32,943 bases of DNA. Source: Candidatus Parvarchaeota archaeon. GTDB lineage: Archaea; Nanobdellota; Nanobdellia; B33-G15. The stretch is taken from contig JAFCFZ010000007.1 of NCBI GenBank assembly GCA_017608385.1, forward strand, positions 1 to 32,943. Reading direction: 5' to 3'. The notes under the pieces were generated by a model, which made no database searches, was not told the DNA's origin, and saw only the letters and a program-made list of their open reading frames with translations. The translations under genes and the position numbers were made by a program. Shown piece after piece: positions 13,868-23,833 of the stretch (positions are counted from its first letter, which is position 1; each line of letters starts with the position of its first letter).

Positions 13868-15739
13868 TTATGCTAAAACCTTTTTCATCTTTTTTAAGAT
13901 TTGCTTGTTCTTTCCCTTCCAATCTAAAGAATGTTCAATAACTTCAGCAATATTAGAAACACTAACAATCTCAACTCCCTTTACAAAAACATCATCTTTA
14001 TTCATTGCAGGAACAATCACTTTTTTTATTCCCGCACCAATTGCTGCTTCTACTTTTGCATTAACTCCTCCCACAGGGAGAACTTCACCACGAATGCTCA
14101 AAGATCCAGTCATAGCTACCTCTTGTCTTATTGGAATATTCTCTAAAGCAGAGATAACTGCAGTAGCAACAGAGATGCTTGCTGAATCTCCTTCAACTCC
14201 TTCATATGTTTGGATAAATTGAATATGTAAATCATAATTGAGAATATCTTTTCCTGAATACTTCTTAATAATGGCAGATACATTTTGAATAGCCTCTTTA
14301 GCTATTTTTCCTAATTTTCCTGTTGCGATCATTTTTCCTTGTTTTGAATTCATACTTGGTGTCATTGCTGCTTCAATTGGTAATATTAATCCTGAATTGG
14401 AGTTTTCTATAACAGCAAGACCATTAACTCTTCCTACAGCAGATCCTTTTGTTCTTATTACTTGGTATTCTTTTTTCTCTTTGATATATCTTTCAGCCAT
14501 TTGTTGTTCTAGGGAGCTAGAGACTTGTTCAGCAAGTTTCACGTGTTTTGCTTCAACTACTTTTGATTTAGCTTCTCTTGCAAGATCTCCTGCTGCTCTA
14601 ACAACTCCACCTAACTCTCTCATTTTAAGAGTCAAATATCCCTTTCTTCCTGAAATTTTTTTGGACATTTTTATGATCCCTTCCACCGCTTCTTTTGAAA
14701 AATGAGGTATTTTTTTATCTTTGGAGACTTCTTGTGCAACAAAAATAGAGATTTTTTCCCTGTTTTCTTTTGTATCATCCATATTTGATCTCATATAAAC
14801 ATCATAACCATACCCCCTTAACCTAGATCTTAGTGCAGGGTGCATTTGTCTTAGTGTTCCAGCATTTCCTGCTCCTATAAAAACAAAATCGCATGGGACT
14901 GGTTCTGTTTGGACCATTGCCCCTGCAGATCTTTCACTTCTTCCAGTTATTGAAAATTTACCCTCTTGCATAGCTGTTAACAATTCGACCTGCATTTCAG
15001 GCCTTAATGTCCCTATCTCATCAATAAAGAGAATTCCTTTGTGAGCTTTGTGTATTGCTCCTGCTGAAACTCTTTCATGTGCTGGAGTTCCTAATCCTCC
15101 AGTTTGGAATGGATCATGTTTTATATCTCCTAAAAGAGCTCCTGCATGCAATCCTGTAGCATCAATAAATGGAACTATTGTTTTGTTACTATTATCTACT
15201 ATTACTTTTGGAGCTAGAATTGTAACTCTCCCTGTTCTCAGTTTATAACTAAGATAAAATACTGAAGCAATAATCATAATCATAAATGTCATCATAGCGC
15301 TGATTATCCTATCAGCTGCCATTAGTATTTCGCTTGTTTCCATACTGATTAACCAATCTGCTACAAATGAAAACACAGACAATCCAACTATGAGTAAAAT
15401 AAGAAATAACCATCCCCTATCTTGGGTAGAAGTCATTGACCTCATTTTTGCATTTGTAACTAACTTATTTCCATGACCTGCGGGGAGATTTTTGATTAAT
15501 GGTTTATCTTCATCTTTAGGATTAGGAAACGCTAAAGTATCAACCAGGTTTTCTTTTGGTAATAATTCAGCCATTGCTTGGCCAACCATGGATTTCCCTG
15601 TTCCAGGTTCACCAATAAGAAGAACATTTCTTCTTTGTTTTGCTGCTTTTTTAATTATTTCAACAGCTTCATCCTGACCAATTACTTGATTAATAAGTTT
15701 TTTCGGAAATTTTATCTCCTTGGTAGTCTTATATTTCAT
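13868..15739 (-). CDS. lonB: Archaeal LonB membrane-anchored ATP-dependent protease
   Basis: The 623-residue protein has an AAA+ domain with Walker [11 protein letters not shown] (about 43-50) and Walker B LFIDEIG (237-243). Two TM helices (about 110-131 and 145-165) are inserted inside the ATPase domain, the hallmark of archaeal LonB. The C-terminal proteolytic domain carries the Ser-Lys dyad: Ser519 in [11 protein letters not shown] and Lys562 in [14 protein letters not shown]. LonB is held at the inner face of the cytoplasmic membrane and degrades unfolded and regulatory proteins; in haloarchaea it controls membrane lipid composition. It lies in the middle of the minus-strand operon after the PRC-barrel gene (28-base gap) and one base before tldD. 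An AGGATGAAAGAAG sequence precedes the ATG at 15739. Confidence 0.96.
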   Translation of the reverse strand: MKYKTTKEIKFPKKLINQVIGQDEAVEIIKKAAKQRRNVLLIGEPGTGKSMVGQAMAELLPKENLVDTLAFPNPKDEDKPLIKNLPAGHGNKLVTNAKMRSMTSTQDRGWLFLILLIVGLSVFSFVADWLISMETSEILMAADRIISAMMTFMIMIIASVFYLSYKLRTGRVTILAPKVIVDNSNKTIVPFIDATGLHAGALLGDIKHDPFQTGGLGTPAHERVSAGAIHKAHKGILFIDEIGTLRPEMQVELLTAMQEGKFSITGRSERSAGAMVQTEPVPCDFVFIGAGNAGTLRQMHPALRSRLRGYGYDVYMRSNMDDTKENREKISIFVAQEVSKDKKIPHFSKEAVEGIIKMSKKISGRKGYLTLKMRELGGVVRAAGDLAREAKSKVVEAKHVKLAEQVSSSLEQQMAERYIKEKKEYQVIRTKGSAVGRVNGLAVIENSNSGLILPIEAAMTPSMNSKQGKMIATGKLGKIAKEAIQNVSAIIKKYSGKDILNYDLHIQFIQTYEGVEGDSASISVATAVISALENIPIRQEVAMTGSLSIRGEVLPVGGVNAKVEAAIGAGIKKVIVPAMNKDDVFVKGVEIVSVSNIAEVIEHSLDWKGKNKQILKKMKKVLA

Positions 15740-15767
15740 CTTCTTTCATCCTAACGGAAATGAGGGT

Positions 15768-16022
15768 TTAATTAGATTCTGTTTCCTCTGACACTGTTGA
15801 ACGTGCGATTATCAAAATATCGCCAACAGCTCTTACAAGTTGGTGGGGTATTAGAACTCCTTTAGCTCCTCCCAATGATCTAGAAAGTAAAGATCCTCTT
15901 GTTGCTCTGACCTTCCATCCAGAAAGTTTATTTTTATCGAGCATGAGTTCATCAACTTCTCCGAAATATTCACCATCTTCTGTGTATACATCTTTTCCAT
16001 ACATTTCGGTTATACGTTTCAT
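15768..16022 (-). CDS. PRC-barrel domain protein (CdpB-like size and context)
   Basis: I place the start at the ATG at 16022 (84 residues); a GTG at 16040 would add six residues. The protein is a single PRC-barrel: ITEMYGKDVYTEDGEYFGEV, DELMLDKNKLSGWKVRATRG, then GVLIPHQLVRAVGDILIIA. Stand-alone archaeal PRC-barrel proteins of this size include CdpB1/CdpB2 of haloarchaea, which bind SepF and act in FtsZ-based division. RNA-linked roles (RimM-like) are the other known use of the fold. It follows scpB with a short gap. The neighbourhood of ScpA, ScpB and SMC makes a chromosome-segregation or division role a fair guess, but it is not proven. A GGTGATT sequence upstream could serve as ribosome-binding site. 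Confidence 0.88.
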   Translation of the reverse strand: MKRITEMYGKDVYTEDGEYFGEVDELMLDKNKLSGWKVRATRGSLLSRSLGGAKGVLIPHQLVRAVGDILIIARSTVSEETESN

Positions 16023-16040
16023 TTTAAGCAAATTAATCAC

Positions 16041-16523
16041 CTAATTCTGACTTTTCCTTTCCTTAAATAAATACTTTTCTTCTCCCTTCTTGATTTCAAA
16101 ATATTCGAAGAATTTATCAGTTAATTTCAGTTTATTGGTCTTTCCGAATGGTTTTGAAGCAATGAAATTAGATTCTTGTAGGAATTTTATATGATCATAT
16201 CCTTTATTTCCTCTTATTTTGATAATGTTTGATTGAATTGCTGGATTAAAGAAGGCTATTGCAGCTAAAGTCTTTACAATTGACTTTGGAATCTCCATCG
16301 GAGCTAATTCCTTAACTAATCCAGTCATTTCCGGCTCAACAATCATTTTCCATCTTTGTCCATCAGCTACAATTTTGAATCCTCTTCCCTCATAATCTTG
16401 AGTTAAGTTTTCCAAAATATCTATGACTTCATTTTCTGGTTTTCTCAGCTTTACAGCTATTTCTTTGGTTGTTAACCCATCCTGTACTGCAAAAACCATA
16501 GCCTCAATCTGTTTTTTCAACAT
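16041..16523 (-). CDS. scpB: Segregation and condensation protein ScpB
   Basis: The ATG at 16523 is preceded by GGTGA (16529-16533) with a 5-base spacer, so I prefer it to the ATG at 16544; 160 residues. It opens LKKQIEAMVFAVQDGLTTKE, the usual ScpB start. Two winged-helix domains follow, with the family texts GFKIVADGQRWKMIVEPE (about 50-66) and KSIVKTLAAIAFFNPAIQS...IKIRGNKGYDHIKFLQESNFI (about 80-125). ScpB dimerises and binds the kleisin ScpA, forming the condensin-like SMC-ScpAB complex. Its 5' end overlaps scpA by 20 bases, and the SMC gene lies divergently about 3.3 kb away. Confidence 0.9.
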   Translation of the reverse strand: MLKKQIEAMVFAVQDGLTTKEIAVKLRKPENEVIDILENLTQDYEGRGFKIVADGQRWKMIVEPEMTGLVKELAPMEIPKSIVKTLAAIAFFNPAIQSNIIKIRGNKGYDHIKFLQESNFIASKPFGKTNKLKLTDKFFEYFEIKKGEEKYLFKERKSQN

Positions 16524-17175
16524 AAATTTCACCAAAGGGTTCATCTTGATGTAAATCTAATTTTCCTTGCGAAGATAAATGTAATAATGGAATAAATGTC
16601 CATATTATATCTGTTCTCTCATTACTTTGAACAACTTCTGTAAAGGATATTCTCTTTTTTCCAATATTTTTGAAAAACATGATAATTCTTGAGTATAGTC
16701 CTCTCATTTTTTCCTCAATATCGACGCTCTTGAACATTTCTCTGATTTTTAGGGATCTTTCTCTTTCCTGATGTCTTCTCTTTCTTCTGTCTTCTACTTC
16801 CGTTGCTTTTCTTAGAGCTGAAATTAAATCATCCACAGTGACTTTCCTTCTTCTTGAAGGAGTTAGTTTTGGAAATATCTTGACATTGGGCATGTCAAAA
16901 ACTTGTTTTAGATCTACTGCTCCTGCTAAATCAGATAAATAATACTCATATCCCTCTTCCATCAAGTCTGATTTCATTCGGAGGAGCAAAGAGGCAGTCA
17001 AAAATAGTTTACCATACATTATGATGTTCTTATCTTCAATATTTTCAACAAATTTTGTGGTTAACTGAGATATATCAATGTCCCAAGGATCCATATTCTC
17101 CTTTTTCACAATATCCTTGATAAGGCCTTCCCAAGTAAGGAAAGGTATCATGTCAACAATTCTTTCTTCATGCAT
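16504..17175 (-). CDS. scpA: Segregation and condensation protein ScpA (kleisin)
   Basis: The 223-residue protein has the kleisin N-terminal helices (LTWEGLIKDIVKKENMDPWDIDISQLTTKF, about 13-42) that contact the SMC neck. Then comes LFLTASLLLRMKSDLM, a charged middle (RRRKVTVDDLISAL...RRKRRHQERERSL) and the C-terminal winged helix (ISFTEVVQSNERTDIIWTFIPLLHLSSQGKLDL) that binds the SMC head. 'DPWDIDI' and 'LL.L...GK..L.Q...FGEI' are strong family signatures. It closes the SMC ring for chromosome compaction and segregation. It follows cdc48 with a 2-base gap and overlaps scpB by 20 bases. Confidence 0.94.
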   Translation of the reverse strand: MHEERIVDMIPFLTWEGLIKDIVKKENMDPWDIDISQLTTKFVENIEDKNIIMYGKLFLTASLLLRMKSDLMEEGYEYYLSDLAGAVDLKQVFDMPNVKIFPKLTPSRRRKVTVDDLISALRKATEVEDRRKRRHQERERSLKIREMFKSVDIEEKMRGLYSRIIMFFKNIGKKRISFTEVVQSNERTDIIWTFIPLLHLSSQGKLDLHQDEPFGEIYVEKTD

Positions 17176-17177
17176 TT

Positions 17178-19466
17178 TTAACCAACATAACTGTGTTCTT
17201 CTGTTTCAAGTTGTCCAAGCCTTCTATCAAAATCTTCATAGAATTTGATCTGTTCTTTTGTTATACTTGGATTTATCTTTTCAACTGCTGATTTAAATTC
17301 TACAAGACCAACTTTTTTGGCTTTCTTGTTCTTTCTCAGAGCTTCCATTCCTGCTTCTCTACAAATAGCTTCAATATCCGCACCTGAATAACCTTCAGTC
17401 AATTTAGCAAATCTCTTTAAATTAACATCTTTTTCCAGTGGCATATTTTTAGTATGGACTAAGAATATTAGGTGTCTTGCTGCCTCATCTGGAGCTGAAA
17501 TTAATATCATTCTATCAATTCTTCCAGGTCTTAACATTCCTGGATCTATCATGTCTGGTCTGTTTGTTGCAGCAATCACAACAACATCATTAAGAGTTTC
17601 CACTCCATCCATCTCTGTTAAAATTTGGTTTACTACTTTTTCAGACGCCCTTGCTCCTGCTGACATTCCTCTTTTTGGAGCTATAGCATCTATTTCATCA
17701 AAGAAAATAATACATGGTGCGACTTGCCTGGCTCTTCTAAAAATTTCTCTTATCGCTTTTTCAGACTCCCCCACCCACTTGCTAAAGATTTCAGGTCCCT
17801 TAACAGATATAAAATTGGCTCCTGATTCTGTTGCAACTGCTTTTGCTAATAGTGTTTTACCAGTTCCTGGCAAACCATAAAGTAAAATTCCCTTTGGTGG
17901 TTTTATTCCCATTCTTAAGAATGAATCAGGATATTTCATTGGCCACTCAACTGCTTCTTTTAAAGACTCCTTAATTTCATTAAGTCCACCAATATCATTC
18001 CATTTGACTTTAGGAATTTCTATTAAAACTTCCCTCATAATAGATGGTTGTACATTTCTTAGTCCTTCTTTAAAATCTTCCATATTTACTATCATTTTTT
18101 CAAGAATTTCTTTAGAAAGAGGTTCATCGTCGTATAACTCCATTTTTTCATCATCAACTAATTTTCTAAGAACATTCATTGCTGCTTCTCTTGACAAAGC
18201 TGCTAAATCTGCACCTACAAAACCATGAGTTACATCAGCCATTTCTTCAAGATTAACATCTTTTTCTAAAGGCATCCCTCTTGTATGAATCTTTAGAATT
18301 TCGGTTCTGGCTTTTTTGTTAGGAATTCCTATTTCTATTTCCCTGTCAAACCTTCCAGGTCTTCTTAAAGCAGGATCCAGGGCATTGTGCCTATTAGTAG
18401 CTGCTATAACAACTACTCTTCCTCTTGCCTGCATACCATCCATCGTAGCAAGCATTTGTGCTACGACTCTTCTTTCCACCTCGCCAACAGCTTCCTCTCT
18501 CTTGGAGGCTATGGCATCTATTTCATCTATAAAAATAATTGATGGTGCGTTTTTTTCAGCTTCCAAAAATACTTCCCTGATTCTCTTTTCTGCTTCACCT
18601 ACCCACTTACTCATAACTTCAGGCCCATTCAATAAAATAAAGTGGGCATCTGTTTCATTGGCAACAGCTTTTGCTAATAAAGTTTTACCAGTTCCTGGAG
18701 GGCCATATAATAGAACTCCTTTTGGTGGATCTATTCCTAATTTTTCAAATAATTCTGGTTTTTTCATTGGAAGTTCAACCATTTCTCTTATCTTTCTAAT
18801 AGGTTCGTCCAATCCACCAACATCTTCATATGTGACCTCAGGGATTTTATCTTCTTTTAATTCAACTGCTTCTGTTTTCACTTCGATTCTAGTTGTTTCA
18901 GAAACAATTGCTGCTCCTTTTGGATTTGAATCAACTACCATAAATTTCATCTCAGAAAAACCAAACGGTAACAAATTAAGATCCTCTTCAAACAATTTGA
19001 ATATGTCCGAGAAAGGAGACCCACCCATAACGGTTCTTCTCCTTCTTGTTCCCCCCAAAGAAACAACATCTCCTTTAGTCACAGCTCTTCCTAAAAGACT
19101 TCTCTTTATCATGTCTGGAGAAATTTGGACAAAAACCCCTTTTTGAGCTGGAGCAATTGTTATATTTTTAGCTGATCCTGCTTCTGCTCTCCTTATCTTA
19201 ACTCTTTCTCCAACACTTGTTTTAGCATTAAATCTTGTCAGACCGTCCATTCTTATCAAATCCATTCCAATATCACTTGGGTATGCTCTATCAACTATAG
19301 CAACTGTCTCTTTTTCCCCTTCAATATACATAAAATCTCCTGGTCTAACTCCTATTTTTTTCATATTATTAGTATCAACTCTTACAATTCCTTTTCCTAC
19401 ATCATCTTGAACTGCTTCAGAAACCTTCAATCTCAAAATAGATTCTTCTTTATTTTTCTTAATCAT
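17178..19466 (-). CDS. cdc48: Cdc48/VAT AAA+ ATPase (unfoldase)
   Basis: The 762-residue protein has the Cdc48 N-domain (about 8-190: [20 protein letters not shown], then KGDVVSLGG), followed by two AAA modules. D1 has Walker A GPPGTGKT (255-262), Walker B IIFIDEID (310-317) and the second region of homology [21 protein letters not shown]2 has GLPGTGKT (531-538, Pro replaced by Leu at the second position), IIFFDEID (586-593) and [19 protein letters not shown]. The protein threads substrates for unfolding and in archaea can feed the 20S proteasome. The C-terminus ends EEHSYVG, close to but not a strict HbYX proteasome-docking motif. It is coupled to the upstream wHTH gene by ATGA and precedes scpA by 2 bases. 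No proteasome-activating nucleotidase gene is in this window. Confidence 0.96.
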   Translation of the reverse strand: MIKKNKEESILRLKVSEAVQDDVGKGIVRVDTNNMKKIGVRPGDFMYIEGEKETVAIVDRAYPSDIGMDLIRMDGLTRFNAKTSVGERVKIRRAEAGSAKNITIAPAQKGVFVQISPDMIKRSLLGRAVTKGDVVSLGGTRRRRTVMGGSPFSDIFKLFEEDLNLLPFGFSEMKFMVVDSNPKGAAIVSETTRIEVKTEAVELKEDKIPEVTYEDVGGLDEPIRKIREMVELPMKKPELFEKLGIDPPKGVLLYGPPGTGKTLLAKAVANETDAHFILLNGPEVMSKWVGEAEKRIREVFLEAEKNAPSIIFIDEIDAIASKREEAVGEVERRVVAQMLATMDGMQARGRVVVIAATNRHNALDPALRRPGRFDREIEIGIPNKKARTEILKIHTRGMPLEKDVNLEEMADVTHGFVGADLAALSREAAMNVLRKLVDDEKMELYDDEPLSKEILEKMIVNMEDFKEGLRNVQPSIMREVLIEIPKVKWNDIGGLNEIKESLKEAVEWPMKYPDSFLRMGIKPPKGILLYGLPGTGKTLLAKAVATESGANFISVKGPEIFSKWVGESEKAIREIFRRARQVAPCIIFFDEIDAIAPKRGMSAGARASEKVVNQILTEMDGVETLNDVVVIAATNRPDMIDPGMLRPGRIDRMILISAPDEAARHLIFLVHTKNMPLEKDVNLKRFAKLTEGYSGADIEAICREAGMEALRKNKKAKKVGLVEFKSAVEKINPSITKEQIKFYEDFDRRLGQLETEEHSYVG

Positions 19467-19732
19467 TTTACATCCCTCAATTTTATTACAATTCTAGTCC
19501 TCTTAACTGTTGGAATTTTTCTCCTTCCAGAAACTTCAAATTCTATGAGTCCAAATTTGTTAAGAAGACTTAAATCCTCCCATACATTTTTTACATCTCT
19601 TTCAAGCCCTTCTGCAAGAGCCCTAATGGATTTAAAATCCTCATTGACTATTTCTTTAATCATTTCCATCCTCTTTTCAGTAAAAATTCTAAAGAAGTCA
19701 ACATCATCAAAATCCAACATAATATCTGCCAT
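19463..19732 (-). CDS. Small winged-helix transcriptional regulator
   Basis: The ATG at 19732 lies about 28 bases from a TATA sequence (GTTTATAAAC), so it is the likely leaderless start; a TTG at 19738 is also open. The 89-residue protein reads as a wHTH: FTEKRMEMIKEIVNEDFKSI, RALAEGLERDVKNVWEDLSLL (recognition helix), NKFGLIEFEVSGRRKIPTVK (wing). It resembles COG4190/HVO_A0114-type archaeal DNA-binding proteins. It is the first gene of the cdc48-scpA-scpB-PRC-lonB-tldD-tldE operon and faces smc across the promoter region. Auto-regulation of the operon and of smc is plausible but inferred from position only. Confidence 0.82.
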   Translation of the reverse strand: MADIMLDFDDVDFFRIFTEKRMEMIKEIVNEDFKSIRALAEGLERDVKNVWEDLSLLNKFGLIEFEVSGRRKIPTVKRTRIVIKLRDVK

Positions 19733-19753
19733 ACTCAAAATCTTATTAAAATT

Positions 19754-19801
19754 AGTTTATAAACATTTTGGTATCTGACACCAACATAAAAAATATAAAA
19801 C
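19754..19801. promoter_or_regulatory. Divergent promoter between the wHTH/cdc48 operon and smc
   Basis: AGTTTATAAACAT (19754-19765) is a near-palindromic TATA element centred about 28 bases before the minus-strand ATG at 19732. AAAAATATAAAACC (about 19788-19801) is a TATA element about 27 bases before the plus-strand ATG at 19822. Both genes therefore look leaderless and share one short control region. The palindrome could also be an operator for the wHTH protein. Confidence 0.6.
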
Positions 19802-19821
19802 CTCGAAGCCAATCTGGAATA

Positions 19822-22800
19822 ATGACGAAAGTGCTTTCCTTGGAATTACAAGGGTTCAAGTCATTTGCACACAAAACAAAACTTATCTTCAAAGATGGTT
19901 TAAATGTAGTTGTTGGACCAAATGGCTCTGGTAAATCCAATATAATGGATGCTCTTTGCTTTGTAATGGGAAAGACAAAAAAGCGAGAAATGAGGGCAGA
20001 AAGACTATCTCATCTTATTTTTAATGGAGGTAAGGGAAAAAAATCAATGGATTTTGCCAAAGTTGTTTTAACCCTTGAAAATAATGGAGAATTTCCTATC
20101 AAATCTAAAGAAGTTAGGATTAGTAGGGTTGTAAATAAAGACGGTAATTCTGTTTTTAGAATTAATGGGATAAGAGCAAATCTAGCAGAAATAGTGAATT
20201 TGTTAAGAGAAGGTAATATTGACACTGAGGGATTTAATATAATTCTTCAAGGGGAGATTAACAAATTTGTAGACTTAAGCAATGTTCAAAGAAGACAGAT
20301 AATTGATGATGTCTCTGGAGTTTCTATTTATGAAGAAAAGAAAAGGAAAACAATGGATGAATTAGATAAAGTAGAAGAAAAAACAAAGGGTAAACGAATA
20401 ATTCTTGCTGAAAAGGAAAAATATTTGAAAGAATTGTTGAAGGATAAAGAATATGCAGAACAATATTTGAAATTCAGGGATGAAATTAGATTGGGAAAAG
20501 CCAAACTTATTTTCAAAAGAAAAGATCTTCTTGAAAAAGACAATGAAACTAAAATGTCTGAAATTAATGTTATTGAAAAGAAAAAGCTTGCTGTTGAAAA
20601 GAGAATTGATGAAGGAAATAAAGCATATGGAATTACGGAAAAAGAAATAGAGGAATTAGAAGAGGAATTAGGGAGAAAAGGTCAAGAAAAAGAAAGAGAA
20701 TTAAGAGATAAGATAGAAAAAACAGCAATTGATCTTCAAAAATCAGAGGGTAACGTAGAGAATTACTCAAGAGAAATTGATGAGATAAGTCAAAGATTAA
20801 AACAAATCATTTCTGAATCAAAAGAAAATCATTCTTCTTCCTCTGAAATGTCTAAGGGCATTAACAGAGTAAAAAAGGAAATAAAAAGTATTGAAAGTAT
20901 TATTGAAGAAAAAAAAGATTTTACAAGCAAATATTCTCCATTTGAGATAAAAAAGAGGGTTGTTGTTCTTGAGAGGGATGTAGAACTTCTTGAAAGAAGA
21001 ATAAAGGAACTAAAAGAAAAAGATGAGATAATCAAAAAGAATTCTTCTGCTTTAAGAGATTTAACCCTAAAAAAAGAAAACATCGAGAAGAGGTTGAAAA
21101 ATCAAGAAGATGATATGAGGAATTTAGGAAAAAAAGCAGATGAAATTGATGAATATCTGAAACATCTTCACAAGCAAAAGATCAATTTTGAGATAAAATT
21201 AAGGAATTTCATGAGTTCTCTAAGTAGAGGAACAAAAGCAATAATGAACCTAAAACATCCTGGGATTATTGGGAATATAATGGAATTAATTGAATTCTCT
21301 GAAAATATGAGTCAAGCAATAAATTCGCTTGCTGGAGGCAGAAGAAATATTATTGTTGTTGATACTGAAGATACGGCAATATGGTGTATAAATCATTTGA
21401 AAAGAGAAAGATTGGGAACTGCCACCTTTATTCCCATGTCAAGAATTTTTGAAGCAAACTTAAGACGGAATAAGGCAGAAGGAGTAATTGCACGTGCAAT
21501 TGATGTTGTAAAATATGATCCAAAATTCAAAAAAGTGGCTCAATGGTTGTTAGGAGACGCATTAATAATCAGAAATTTAGAAGTTTCTAAAAAAATAAAG
21601 GATTTTAGAATGGTAACCTCTGAAGGTGATCTTGTTGAAAGATCTGGGGTTTTCAGAGGAGGTTACAGAAGGAATATTGTTGGGCCTAACAAAGCAGAGA
21701 TTGATGATAAATTAGGGAAGATAGACACTGAATTGAAGAGATATAACAAATACATGGAAACCCTTGAAAGAGATATGGAGAATAAGAGAAAAGAAATTTT
21801 TGATTTGGGTGAAGAGATAAGGTCTATTGAAAGAGATGAAACAGAACACAGAGTTAAAATAGAAAACGCTGGAGATATTGATCTTAAAGAAATAATCAAA
21901 AAAGAAATGGAATTCGAAGAAAAGAAGGATGAGTTAGAAGAGTTGTTGAAAATCAAAGAAGATGAGGAGTTTGAAAGAATTTCTAAAGAAATTAGCGATA
22001 TGCAAGAAAAAATGAATAGTCTTCTTGTCGAAGAAAATACATTTAGAATGAAGATAGAAGTTATTTCAAATGAGAATGATAAGCTTGAAAAAATTAAAAA
22101 TAGTTTAGAAAAAGACCAAAAAGAATTCGCTGAAATGTTATCTACAGAAGAAACTAACATGAAATCTCTTAAAAAACACCTTTCTGACATGAAAAAGGAA
22201 CAAGAAAAGTTTTTCTCAAGGATCAAAGGTCTTTATGAGAAGAGGTCCAAAATGAAAAAGAAGTTAGATATCCTTAATAAAAAAATCAATGAAGAAGAGA
22301 AAAGAGCATATAAATTTGAACAAGATAAACAAAAAATTGAATTAGCAAAGGCAGGAATTCTCGCAAAAATTGAAGGTCTGAAAAAGGAATATGAAGATTT
22401 TGAAGATATAGAACTCACAAGAGTTTATGAAAAAATAAGTGATATTGAATCAAAAATAAATTCTCATGAAAAGAAAATAAAAAGATTTGGTCCTGTTAAT
22501 ATGAAAGCTCTTGAAACATATAATGATATCAAGGAAGAATATGACAAAATGATAGCTAAAATTGAAATGTTGGAAAAAGAAAGAGAGAACATAATCAATA
22601 AAATGGAAGAAATTGAAAAAGACAAGGAAGAGACTTTTATGGCTGCATTCAATAGTGTTAGAAAGAGTCTTGAAAAAATTTATTCTGATCTAGCAGAAGG
22701 AGATGCTAAAATGGTTTTAGAAAATCCTGAATCTCCTTTTGAAGCAGGAATGGAATTAGTGGTAAGACCTATGGGCAAGAGATTTGTTCCATTAAGAGCT

Positions 22801-23076
22801 TTATCTGGTGGGGAAAAAACAATTGTTGCAATTGCATTTATTCTTGCTATCCAAGAATTTGAACCTGCTCCATTCTATATTTTTGATGAAATTGATTCTG
22901 CTTTAGATAAAATAAACTCTCAAAAATTAGCAAACACTCTCGATTCAAGTTCTGATAAATCTCAAATGATAGTTATTACACATAATGATGAAGTTGTTGC
23001 AAGTGCACATTATTTGTATGGTGTTTCTATCAATAATGAAGGTATTTCTAAAGTAGTTTCAATCGAACTTCCTTAA
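19822..23076 (+). CDS. smc: Chromosome segregation ATPase SMC
   Basis: From the ATG at 19822 the product is 1084 residues; the frame is open from 19768, but the TATA position favours 19822. It has an N-terminal head with Walker A GPNGSGKS (32-39) and the NG(I)RANLAEI segment. A long coiled coil (about 160-475) follows, then a hinge (about 476-620) with SLAGGRRNIIVVD and GTATFIPMSRI, and a return coil (about 630-960). The C-terminal head has the signature LSGGEKTIVAIAFILAI (from about 994) and Walker B FYIFDEIDSALD. SMC forms the ring of the condensin-like complex with ScpA and ScpB, which are encoded divergently nearby. Its stop shares the palindrome TTAA with the stop of the convergent gene (4-base overlap). 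Confidence 0.97.
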   Translation: MTKVLSLELQGFKSFAHKTKLIFKDGLNVVVGPNGSGKSNIMDALCFVMGKTKKREMRAERLSHLIFNGGKGKKSMDFAKVVLTLENNGEFPIKSKEVRISRVVNKDGNSVFRINGIRANLAEIVNLLREGNIDTEGFNIILQGEINKFVDLSNVQRRQIIDDVSGVSIYEEKKRKTMDELDKVEEKTKGKRIILAEKEKYLKELLKDKEYAEQYLKFRDEIRLGKAKLIFKRKDLLEKDNETKMSEINVIEKKKLAVEKRIDEGNKAYGITEKEIEELEEELGRKGQEKERELRDKIEKTAIDLQKSEGNVENYSREIDEISQRLKQIISESKENHSSSSEMSKGINRVKKEIKSIESIIEEKKDFTSKYSPFEIKKRVVVLERDVELLERRIKELKEKDEIIKKNSSALRDLTLKKENIEKRLKNQEDDMRNLGKKADEIDEYLKHLHKQKINFEIKLRNFMSSLSRGTKAIMNLKHPGIIGNIMELIEFSENMSQAINSLAGGRRNIIVVDTEDTAIWCINHLKRERLGTATFIPMSRIFEANLRRNKAEGVIARAIDVVKYDPKFKKVAQWLLGDALIIRNLEVSKKIKDFRMVTSEGDLVERSGVFRGGYRRNIVGPNKAEIDDKLGKIDTELKRYNKYMETLERDMENKRKEIFDLGEEIRSIERDETEHRVKIENAGDIDLKEIIKKEMEFEEKKDELEELLKIKEDEEFERISKEISDMQEKMNSLLVEENTFRMKIEVISNENDKLEKIKNSLEKDQKEFAEMLSTEETNMKSLKKHLSDMKKEQEKFFSRIKGLYEKRSKMKKKLDILNKKINEEEKRAYKFEQDKQKIELAKAGILAKIEGLKKEYEDFEDIELTRVYEKISDIESKINSHEKKIKRFGPVNMKALETYNDIKEEYDKMIAKIEMLEKERENIINKMEEIEKDKEETFMAAFNSVRKSLEKIYSDLAEGDAKMVLENPESPFEAGMELVVRPMGKRFVPLRALSGGEKTIVAIAFILAIQEFEPAPFYIFDEIDSALDKINSQKLANTLDSSSDKSQMIVITHNDEVVASAHYLYGVSINNEGISKVVSIELP

Positions 23077-23795
23077 GAATTCATGAGAACGCCTAATGCA
23101 TTGAAAAGATCAAAAACTCCCCATATTGGGGATATTAACAACTGTCCACTAAAAAGAGCGCTCATAACTCTTCCACCAACCTGCATGTATAACATGATAG
23201 AACTAAATCCTGTGGCTCCTTGATTCTCTCTCATAATATTAAAAATATCCTCAAGAAATATCAGATCCAATTTAAGATACAGTGGAGTTCCTTGATTTTC
23301 TCCAAAATAAAGACTCTTTGGTTCTCCATTCTCAATATTAATTGTTACTTGTATACAATCAGTATTGTTATAATCCACATCAATTGTTGTTGTTTTGTTT
23401 ATTGCTCCAGCAATCTCAAAAATAATGCTGCCTTCCTCTAATATACTCATATCAATTCCTTGGAAACCAGAGTTTTCAATTAGACCTAAATCTTCCAAAT
23501 CTTTAATTGTTAAATTGCTGAATTCTTCAGGAATCTCATCAAATCCTGGAGGTAAAAGGGATGGATCTATGTCTCCTAAAACTTCATCAAGAGTTTTATT
23601 GTCTAATTCTTGAAACATCAATGACGTTTCATTAAGATAAATGGTTGAATTCTCAAACATATTAGCAATTTGCATTTGTTCACATAACTGATCCATTGGA
23701 ATATCAGATAGTTGGTTCATATTTAGTGTTTGTGCTAGGGTAAGGGGCAGAATTATGAAAAATAAAGAAATCAGTAAAATTTGTTTTGATTTCAT
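23073..23795 (-). CDS. Secreted glycoprotein-like hypothetical protein
   Basis: The correct start is probably the ATG at 23795; an upstream in-frame ATG lies inside the tRNA gene and is rejected. The 240-residue product begins with a clear signal peptide ([22 protein letters not shown]). The mature part is acidic and carries at least six N-x-S/T sequons (NST, NET, NKT, NLT, NKT, NNT), suggesting N-glycosylation outside the cell. It has two cysteines and ends in a moderately hydrophobic segment (LLISPIWGVFDLFNALGVLM), perhaps membrane-associated. I do not recognise a family. The T-tract after tRNA-Val also sits about 28 bases before this ATG and could act as its TATA box. Confidence 0.72.
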   Translation of the reverse strand: MKSKQILLISLFFIILPLTLAQTLNMNQLSDIPMDQLCEQMQIANMFENSTIYLNETSLMFQELDNKTLDEVLGDIDPSLLPPGFDEIPEEFSNLTIKDLEDLGLIENSGFQGIDMSILEEGSIIFEIAGAINKTTTIDVDYNNTDCIQVTINIENGEPKSLYFGENQGTPLYLKLDLIFLEDIFNIMRENQGATGFSSIMLYMQVGGRVMSALFSGQLLISPIWGVFDLFNALGVLMNS

Positions 23796-23820
23796 GTTTC
23801 TAATGAAAACATATTCACTT

Positions 23821-23826
23821 AAAAAA
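23821..23826 (-). terminator. T6 tract after tRNA-Val, possibly also TATA box of the next gene
   Basis: On the minus strand, seven bases after the tRNA-Val(GAC) discriminator, there is a run of six T (in GGTTTTTTAAGTG). Oligo-T on the coding strand is the usual intrinsic archaeal terminator. The same TTTTTTAAG lies about 28 bases before the ATG at 23795, so termination of the RNA unit and initiation of the secreted-protein gene may use the same bases. Confidence 0.4.
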
Positions 23827-23833
23827 CCAACGA

